Assembly: GCA_020881915.1 (NCBI GenBank)
Contig: JAJFPB010000014.1
Span: 62,001-126,000, forward strand
DNA length: 64,000 nt
From: Paramyrothecium sp. XJ0827
Taxonomy: Eukaryota > Ascomycota > Sordariomycetes > Hypocreales > Stachybotryaceae
Reading direction: 5' to 3'
In this document: piece by piece, positions 57,061 to 64,000 of the stretch
Layout: each line of letters begins with the position of its first letter
How positions within the stretch are numbered: position 1 is the first letter of the stretch
The notes under the pieces: generated by a model
What the model was told of the DNA's origin: nothing
Database searches by the model: none
What the model saw: the letters and a program-made list of their open reading frames with translations, nothing else
Program-made: the position numbers and the translations under genes

Positions 57061-60000
57061 CTACCTCCCAATTACATGGGTAGGAAGAAGACTCCTCGGC
57101 GGACCATTGAGGACTCTGTTGAAAGTCGTGACGGACTCACCCCAGCCATTGTTGGTAGCCCCTTGGATGTCCGTGACGGCGTAGTGACGGCCGTGCATAG
57201 TATTCGGAGCTGATGGGCCATGATGAGTTCCTCGACCGAAGCCGAGATCGGGGGGGCCGGTAAGACCTGGAGGAGGACCCATGGATGCTGATAACGTGAT
57301 GGAGGATTCAGACATTGTCCCATATGTCGCGGCACTGGTCGCCGAACTGATTTGTAGAGGAGTCTGCTCACACTGATCTCCGAGGGGGTCATTGTAGAAA
57401 CTTAGTCGAATGCCGCCTCGGATACTATTGTGTAATGCATGCCCATAGAGCTCATGCAGGGCTTTGGTTGCACACGAGGCATCTTCGAACTCGACAAAAC
57501 AGAATGGACCATCCTGCTTAGTGCGGAAGTAGAGCCGCTTGTAGCCTCGTTGCTTGGAGAACAGGCCTCTGAGCTCCTCTTCCGAAGTATCAGTCGGGAG
57601 ATTGCCCACCTGGAGTAAATTACAAGGACTGTTCTTGTTGGCGGGGTTGACGAAAGGATTGTTGCGTCGCTGGTAGGACTTGGTGCTCATCCAGTTAGCA
57701 ATACCGAGGCTTGATCCAGTCATTGAGCCATGGGGCCACCGGGAGACCTGCGTAGATTTTGGCCCTGGCCCTGAGGCAATGGTTGACAAGCCCAAGTAGG
57801 AATTATTTGCCAATGTGGCATCGGTGGGATAATAGCGTGCTGAAACGGGACCGCCGGGGATGATCTCGACAACCATCTTGGCGTCGCCGCTTGCATTGAG
57901 GCGGCCGTCCAACATGTTCTTGGCTTCGCGTGCACCCGCCATGGTTCGGAATCTCACGAGCGCGGATCGGAAGCCCGAATCTTTAGACTGCTCGACGAGT
58001 AGCAGCTCAGCATCAACTAGCTCCTTGCTCCAAAGGAGCATGAGCCGCAGAGACTCTTTCGAGCTGTTCAATGGCATGCGACGGATCAAGACGCAAACCA
58101 TGGACGACGGAGGGTGTGAGAATGGGGTGTCGCCGTCGGGTTTTGTCCCATGCGCCATTGAAAAAGATTCTTGATTACCTGAGACATCGGCGGCATCAGA
58201 GGTGCCGAGTTTGGGGGAGCTAGGAGAGATCTGGACAGCTTCTTTATTCCCGGTAGCAGCTATTCTGTGCGCCTCTTCGGGGCGTTTCAGAGACTCCAAG
58301 CTTCTTTCGTCCCAGACTGACGTGGCATAGGAATCTATGAGACGTGTAAATGTACTTATCGGCTCGGGGATTGTGACTGCTGATCCAGGAAAATGCTCTT
58401 CAATCTGTTCCAGGACAGCCGCATAGGGACTGATATAAACCTCCCCAATGGGGTTCGAGCCAACAACATGGCCGTAAATGGTGTTGGTTGTGGCATCGAC
58501 AACAAGCGAGCCAGAGTGACCCCTTTTCAAGCCTAAGGAGCCTCTGAGTCAGCAAATACGAGTTACAGTCCAATAAAGGAGAGAGTCGTGAACTCACTGT
58601 TTTTCTCGGACAGACCAACGGTCCACATTGCCGATGGGCGTCTCCCATTGACACCGCCTAATAGTGAAGTCCCGGGTTGGAGCATCCCTCTAAGAGGCGT
58701 TGTTTCACCCGTGATTATGAGGACTGGCGTCTCTTGAGTCGGTTGGGATTCAGCCACTTTCGACAGAAACACTGGACTCGATGAAAGGCTGGGATCAAAG
58801 AAGGCATTAGGACACCAGTCTTGTTGGTCCGTCAATTTGATGAGAGCCCAATCCAAGTCCAGTTCATCATACTCATCGAGCTCATACAGCGTAGGGAACA
58901 ACGCGATCATATCTTTGACATCCCTCGTTTGGCCAGTGGTCTGTGTGTGAATGTCATAGGGATTATTTGCAACCTATAAGTGACTGTCGACGTTGTCTAT
59001 GTCCTCCTCGTCGTCTTCTGCGAAGCTCTCATACTCGACATCGTCGATGAAGTATTCGCTGTCCTCTCCTATTTCATCGGAGGAGTTGGTATCAGAGCCA
59101 TAGAGAATCTCCTCATTGCACATGGGAAGTTCCACAATCTCGTTCGCGGTAGTACCAGCACCAAAACTGTCGGCTGATTGGTGATGATACATCTCTCCAT
59201 TATCTAGTTTCTTCGTGGACTCTACTTGGTTGAATGCGTGCCTTGATGTGATGGCATAGAACTCCGAGTCAATATTGATGACGCAACCCAGAGTGCAAAA
59301 GCTAGATTCACCACCATGAAGCTCGACGACGGAGCCGCACATGGTGAATCGGGGCACTATATGCGGATGAATTTCTGGTCTTTGTGTGGCCACGTTCTGT
59401 CGAGAACGTATACGAACGGATTCTTGACCCCAGTACAGAGTCCTAGGTCTTCGTTGACGCCAGAAGTATAAGTTGAAGAGCGGCCTGTGGCCCTCGATAG
59501 CTGATGCCTTGCCCCCACTCCATGGATGTTTGCCCACCGGCCGACGAAGGCAGTATTGGTACTTGAGTTCCTTGCTCGTCAAAAGGCCATTCAGGTCTTT
59601 GAATCCGCTGTGACGACAGAAAACAAGTATCGATGGATGCGAATCACGAGGCGAGGTTCCGCATAGCTTGAGGGTGTAGTCAATATATTGTAGGCTCTCC
59701 CTTAGCAGAGGATGATCCTTGGTGTTATGCTGAAATAGGTTGACCACTTCTCGAAACCTTTCGTTGAAAGTCTCACCGATCAATGCGCTGCTGTGGGGGT
59801 AGACGAATATTACCGGCGAGCAGCCAGGAATCTGGACTGGCCCCCGAAAAGGGTCATCTGCCACTGTGGTGAATATTTCGCCAGACGCCGTGGAAATACT
59901 GTTTCCAGGTTGTCCCTCACTAAAAGACGGGAGGGAAGAGCCCGAATTGGTACCAGTGCAATGAACAACGCCGGAACCAGTCCTGGAGTCGCCCCCCGTA

Positions 60001-60452
60001 GGTTTCAAGGAGGTTTGGGGAGTTGTGTTGGGTGTTGGAGTGCCAACACCTGAACTCTTCTGAGGATTATAGATATTATTTGATATTTCTCTATTCTCCT
60101 CATGTCTAACGTCCGAATTGACCCGTGTGTTACCCGGGACAGTATTGTAACGCGCGCAATCCGTAATGACAGGACTTCGGGGCTCGGAGATGGCATCCGC
60201 AGTTGATTCTGCACAGCCAGTTGTCAATTTGGTCGATGATTGTTCACCAAACGAAGGGGTTTGGCGTCTCGAAATGGTGCATTGCTGGACGAGTTTAGAT
60301 AGGATATCAGAAACTTTCTCGGCAATCTTCTCGTTGAGCAGCTGAGGCAACCTGTTTGTTGTTTGTCAGTTTAACCCGAAGAAGGCTCGATTTTCTTACA
60401 CAACTCACTTCTCTGTTGGCACTAGGCTTCGACGAGCCTCCACTATGGCCAT
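57061..60452 (-). CDS. Trypsin-like protease domain fused to two Whi3-type RRM domains (chimeric protein)
   Basis: Proposed exons 60452-60409, 60351-58992, 58940-58598 and 58532-57061 give about 1072 residues. The N-terminus ([15 protein letters not shown] joined to [17 protein letters not shown]) is helical, then low-complexity Ser/Thr/Gly sequence. A serine-protease-like domain follows, with candidate His in SRHAF (about 386), Asp in [10 protein letters not shown] (about 497) and Ser in GHSGSLVV (Ser589). This is the style of trypsin-like domains in fungal multidomain proteins. Without any stop the frame continues into two RRMs resembling fungal Whi3: about 727-807 ([31 protein letters not shown]) and about 886-965 ([48 protein letters not shown]). 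An internal ATG at 58158, before RRM1, could instead start a separate Whi3-like gene. The second intron (58991-58941) is inferred because otherwise a TAG at 58974 interrupts the frame. Its donor, GTCGAC, is weak. Confidence 0.7.
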
Positions 60453-60868
60453 CTCTGCCGCCGAAGCTTGTTCTTGAAACTCTGTTGACACTTCATGATG
60501 TGTTGTTTCCAATTGCCAGTGTACGTGATAAAAGGTCGCGCGCAGCTCTCGAGGATATGATTCAAAGGCATGGCTTTGATGTAGAAGGGAGATGGATTGA
60601 GTTCGTCCGGACTGCCCCCGTAGACATGACATTTGACTACTGGGGCGCTCGTCTATCGATCCTCCACGATGTTGCGAAACAACCGCCACCCGCAAATGCT
60701 ATAGTCTCCTGGTTTGAGAGGCATACATCTGAGAGGAACGCGCTGACTGTAGCCATTGTGGGCCTGCTTTTGTCCGTGCTCTTTGGATTGTTGTCCTTTA
60801 TTGTAGGGTTGCTACAACTTACTTTGGCCTTGGTGGCGTATAAGTACCCACCAGCTCCAACTTCGTGA
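60396..60868 (+). CDS. Membrane-tail protein ORF, apparently 5'-truncated, overlapping the opposite gene's first exon
   Basis: The frame is open from before 60396 to a TGA at 60866-60868. From about 60396 it reads like coding sequence: LPPKLVLETLLTLHDVLFPI, GFDVEGRWIEFVRTAPVDMTFDYWG, then WFERHTSERNALTVAIVGLLL and a long hydrophobic end (one or two membrane segments) before KYPPAP. I have the impression that this tail pattern recurs in uncharacterised fungal proteins but cannot name a family. The first in-frame ATG is only at 60555. A CACTAG acceptor-like site at 60394 precedes the good region, yet no upstream exon is seen, and the 5' part overlaps the minus-strand gene. A broken or rearranged gene is likely. 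An unseen upstream exon is the alternative. Confidence 0.45.
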
Positions 60869-61238
60869 GCCACTTAATGTATTCGGTATGTTTCCGGTAG
60901 CTCTCGAGTCTTGGTGCGACTGTCATGCGACTATGAAAGGCATTTTCTGGACAAACAAAATACCGCTTTGACTTGTTCCCAATATAGCTTGAACAGGGCC
61001 CGAGGATAGTAAAAGGGCTCTTTGCGGCTTTTGTAGCCAAATCAATGGAGCCATACTCATCACGAACGTGTTGAAATACTTGGAAACAACCACCCCCTTC
61101 GGTCACTGTAATGTAGCTTCCTCCACAGAAGAACAGTTTATGGCGAAAACAAGACAAAACTTTGCCAGTATCTAGTAGCGTTGGAAAGTCTAGGCGTGGT
61201 ACCAAACCCCTGGAATTTCGTGGATACCACGTAGACAT
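60819..61238 (-). CDS. Hypothetical ORF, 139 residues
   Basis: A complete ATG-to-stop frame on the minus strand (MSTWYPRNSRGLVPRL onwards). It contains a Cys- and aromatic-containing centre (LFFCGGSYITV, FTILGPCSSYIGNKSKRYFVCP) and a charged end. No family was recognised. It overlaps the 3' end of the plus-strand membrane-tail ORF by 50 bases, which argues against both being intact genes. It could be a small real protein, a fragment, or chance. Confidence 0.3.
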   Translation of the reverse strand: MSTWYPRNSRGLVPRLDFPTLLDTGKVLSCFRHKLFFCGGSYITVTEGGGCFQVFQHVRDEYGSIDLATKAAKSPFTILGPCSSYIGNKSKRYFVCPENAFHSRMTVAPRLESYRKHTEYIKWLTKLELVGTYTPPRPK

Positions 61239-61712
61239 GTGTCGTGCGAACTAGTGTACTGATTGGCAGGTTTGTCGAGCGCCTGCTCGGGGACATGTCG
61301 GTGAGATAGGGGGTCTCAGCATGGCATGCATGATGCAGACACAGATTGTTGCACTTCAACCATGCTAGCAATCATGCAGTTAAGCAGCACAGGCCCGTGG
61401 AATGTTAATGTAACAAGGAGCCTTCGCGAAGCCACAAGCATCGAAGTTTGAAATCGGGTCGAACGTTAGAAGAACAACCCAAAGTTGATAATAATCTAAT
61501 GTAACTACATCACACAGCTTCTTCTTAGATCCCTAACTTGATGTAGGTGTGTCAGGTAAGCTAGAAACATCTATTCCAGCTTGAAACTTCTAGGAAGACC
61601 CCTGAGGAGAATGGGAACATATACATTTTAATGTCTCAGCAGTCATGCGTAACTTCCACGCAAGTTTTATCCACAGTCATTCCCCCAATCTTGACAGATG
61701 TGCTTTAGCCTG
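60869..61712. other. Intergenic region
   Basis: Apart from the hypothetical minus-strand frame up to 61238, nothing was recognised. Bases 61380-61712 hold no open frame of note. Confidence 0.4.
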
Positions 61713-62607
61713 CTAAGATCGCCAGTGACGAGGCTTTGTCGCATTCGGCGAAGTAGGCGGCAATCCGTTGGGCAGGTCCGTTCCCTGATTAATTAGCCAT
61801 GGCGGTCCTCTATTTTCTGATCATTGCCATAAACTCACAGTTGGGAAGTAATGGTTGACAGTCATGACCTCGGTGCCATTAAAGCTGCCCGGCGCGACGA
61901 AGTCGATTCTGTTAAGCCAAGTGTATTTTGGCGAATCCGTTTCTACTCGACTAATTTCGAAGATGAGATTAGCCGATCAAATGCACTGAATGCTTGAATT
62001 CCTTAACTTACACGACACCGTTTTGATACTGGCGGACGATTGCGCCACCGGTGTGTCTCACATATGCCCAGTACCCGTCGTCGAGCTGCACCACGTATGT
62101 GATGACTACAAGGCGGCCGTAAGTTTCATGTTTTCGGTGGCCATTTCACAATCACTTACGAAGTTCAAGATAGCGGGTTCCCGGGGTCGTTCCAGGAGTG
62201 ACGATGCCGTCATCATTGGCACGGAGGATCTCGCCAAAACGATGGCCACTAGGATCGTACCAGTAGCCCCTAACAAGAGGTATTAGAAATTGCCAGCAGC
62301 GGGAAATTCTGGAGACGTACTCGCGACTCCACCAGCTGGCGCGCAGGCCCGATGGCGTTTGGATTGTGTGGTTCTGGTGGTGTCTTGTTTAGCTTGCCAA
62401 TCAGCGGGTAAGCATAAGTTTTGGGGTTCTCACATTGTCCAAGTCCCAGTCGATCTTCGCTTGAAACGCTGGAACTGCTTGCGGGGTTGTCGCACCAGGA
62501 GTAAATTCGAGGAGAGGATGCGAGGGTGTATTGATGAGGCGCGGTTGCGGGTTGGCTAAAGCAGCCGATGCTCGAAGAAGAGTTAGGAAGGTGACGAAGG
62601 AGCGCAT
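61713..62607 (-). CDS. Small secreted protein, DUF3237-like, six exons
   Basis: The gene is fragmented by five short introns, so no long frame reveals it. Exons 62607-62434, 62373-62321, 62269-62160, 62105-62012, 61950-61839 and 61784-61713 give about 204 residues with all phases consistent. The signal peptide is about residues 1-19 (MRSFVTFLTLLRASAALAN). After LLEFTPGATTP the protein contains SGLRASWWSREGYWYDPSG, GEILRANDDGIVTPGTTPGTRYLEL, LITYVVQLDDGYWAYVRHTGG and FNGTEVMTVNHYFPTG. The TPG-T segment followed by Y-x-LxxDDGxWxYVR resembles DUF3237 (UPF0311-like) barrel proteins, but the match is by eye. A secreted lipocalin-like binding role is possible. No catalytic residues can be named. 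Confidence 0.72.
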
Positions 62608-63250
62608 TTTGACAGAGGTATAACGCAAGGTTTGGCTACAAAGTGGTATTCCGAGGAAAGTCACGTTGCATTGATTGAAAGATTCCTCATGCTTTAATAC
62701 TCGGATCTACGCTTTGCATCATCGGCCCCCTTTCGTTGCCCAGATTACGATCCGAGTTTGTCCCCTTCTGGCTTTACGTGAGAATCTTACAGCCCACTGG
62801 CAGTTAAAGCTGGAAAGGATAGGCAGGGCGAGCCAAGATGCAGGGTCTCTTAGACCATCAGATGCCTTTTCCAGCGCGGATGCAACCCCATCCTAGCACT
62901 GCGGGTAAAGTTGTGGATCGACACAAACGCCGATGACCCTGCCAAGCGCTGCACGAATTGTGGCGGCTGCAGCCCCGCAAATGTTTGGAATCATCTTTGG
63001 AATCAATCTTCGTCATCGGTGTAATATCCTATTGGCAACTCCACACTGCCGATCGATTTGGCGTCGGACAGAGCACCACCCCGTAGAAAAGCCTTTTGAA
63101 GGCAGAGTTGCTGGTAGTACAGTAGGAGCCTGGTCTGAGCTTTGAACGCCGCGATTTTGTCCTGTTTCCTCAACACCAAAACCTTCCCAACTCACACCGG
63201 CCGAACATCTACTCACATCGCCAAACAAAAGACGTCGGATTAGTTGCATC
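62608..63250. other. Divergent intergenic region
   Basis: Upstream sequence of the DUF3237-like gene and the GFA gene. No gene or repeat recognised. Confidence 0.45.
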
Positions 63251-63747
63251 ATGGTTTCTGTCGATGGAAGCTGCCTTTGTGGCGCTGTCCGCATCAAATC
63301 TACCGGCGAGCCCAAGGCCAAGGTAAGTCTCTCTCCCCAGACAGTCGACCGATCGATCGCGTGCAGCAGCAGGAGCAGCAGCAGCAGCAGCTGAAGCGGA
63401 AATAGGTGCTCTGCCACTGCCTTGATTGCCGCAAGATTACTGGCTCGCTGTTCTCAACCAACATGCTCATGCCAGGGGATGGTTTCACCGTTACCCAGGG
63501 CACGCCCAAGGAGTTCGCGCGGACTGCCGACAGCGGCAAGACCATCACATCGTTCTTCTGCGGTGACTGCGGCTCCACTCTCTGGCGCCAGACCGAGACG
63601 TACGGTGATGCCAAGATCATCAAGGCGGGCACTCTGGACACTCCGGATGCGCTCGATAGCATCGCGAAGCCATTGGCGGAATTATTCACCAAGAACCGCA
63701 TCTCGTGGTTGCCGACTGTGACTACTGAGGTACACGAGACTGCTTAG
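63251..63747 (+). CDS. GFA / CENP-V-fold zinc protein (glutathione-dependent formaldehyde-activating enzyme-like)
   Basis: Exons 63251-63322 and 63406-63747 give about 137 residues, the normal size of this family. The zinc-binding cysteines are visible: SCLCGAV at the start, CHCLDC just after the intron, and FFCGDCGS near residue 87. These are the three Cys groups of the GFA fold. Bacterial Gfa was proposed to condense formaldehyde with glutathione. Fungal members are numerous and mostly of unknown substrate, so activity is open. The intron carries a CAG-type microsatellite. An AATAAA lies about 100 bases after the stop. Confidence 0.9.
63363..63391 (+). repeat. CAG/AGC microsatellite inside the GFA-gene intron
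   Basis: About nine GCA-type triplets with one GGA interruption fill roughly a third of the 83 bp intron, close to the acceptor. Confidence 0.7.
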
Positions 63748-63844
63748 ATGCAGGGTTATTGGGCGAGTGGTGGAGATCAAGTTAGAGCTGAGACTTATGC
63801 ATGCATGGATGGAGTCACGGCGATGCTAGATGCTGTAGTTTGAA

Positions 63845-63850
63845 AATAAA
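63845..63850 (+). terminator. Poly(A) signal-like AATAAA after the GFA gene
   Basis: A canonical AATAAA lies about 98 bases after the stop codon at 63747. The remaining bases to 64000 show no gene. Confidence 0.35.
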
Positions 63851-64000
63851 GATTTTGCGTCCTGCATATGCGAGACGCCCAATCAAGTTGAATCTTTTAA
63901 CATGGAACGTAGCACATCGATTCTTTCAGAAACTAGTCCAATCTGAACAAAGTGGTTGTCTCGGCAGCCTTGTTCCGTTGAAAATGCAGGGAACAGACGC

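Overview
The window is nuclear DNA of a filamentous ascomycete (Pezizomycotina, most like Sordariomycetes). Most genes carry 45-100 bp GT-AG introns, several with visible CTAAC or CTGAC branch points. Plant-cell-wall and fungal-wall enzymes, a Zn2Cys6 activator, WSC and LysM domains, and a qa/qut quinate cluster all fit a plant-associated or saprotrophic mould. No bacterial-type operon, intact transposon, CRISPR array, rRNA or convincing tRNA was seen.

Layout. 1-7.6 kb is a chitin/cell-wall block: a LysM-CBM18-GH18 chitinase running off the left edge, a DUF7136 surface protein, and a secreted protein with two LysM and three WSC domains. 8.7-11.4 kb holds housekeeping genes: an ER protein disulfide isomerase with a KHDEL tail, convergent with the exosome subunit RRP41. 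14.3-17.2 kb holds a zinc alcohol dehydrogenase convergent with a secreted FAD (berberine-bridge-like) oxidase. 19-22.5 kb is a six-exon CSC1/OSCA-type stress-gated channel. 25-27.5 kb is a secreted M28B metallopeptidase of the glutamate carboxypeptidase II type. 28.6-30.8 kb is a DUF3176 membrane protein. 33.4-38.4 kb holds a DapA-family aldolase, a short-chain dehydrogenase and a rhamnogalacturonan-acetylesterase-like SGNH esterase.

The core of the window, 40.3-51.5 kb, is a quinate utilisation cluster in the order dehydroquinase (qutE/qa-2), dehydroshikimate dehydratase (qutC/qa-4), quinate dehydrogenase (qutB/qa-3), quinate permease (qutD/qa-y), activator (qutA/qa-1F), repressor (qutR/qa-1S). 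The permease imports quinate. The dehydrogenase, dehydroquinase and dehydratase convert it towards protocatechuate. The activator/repressor pair controls the set. Palindromes resembling the known QA-1F/QUTA site (GGRTAA-N4-TTATCC) lie upstream of qutE, qutC/qutB, qutD and qutR. A decayed histidyl-tRNA synthetase copy (38.9-39.9 kb), with stops and frameshifts, abuts the cluster.

After an SLC43/FMP42-like MFS transporter (52.5-54.4 kb) and a cutinase (56.0-56.8 kb), the right end becomes accessory in character. At 57.1-60.5 kb one reading frame joins a trypsin-like domain with a plausible His-Asp-Ser triad to two Whi3-type RRM domains. It stands head to head with an apparently 5'-truncated membrane-protein ORF. 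A secreted DUF3237-like protein and a GFA/CENP-V-fold protein close the window.
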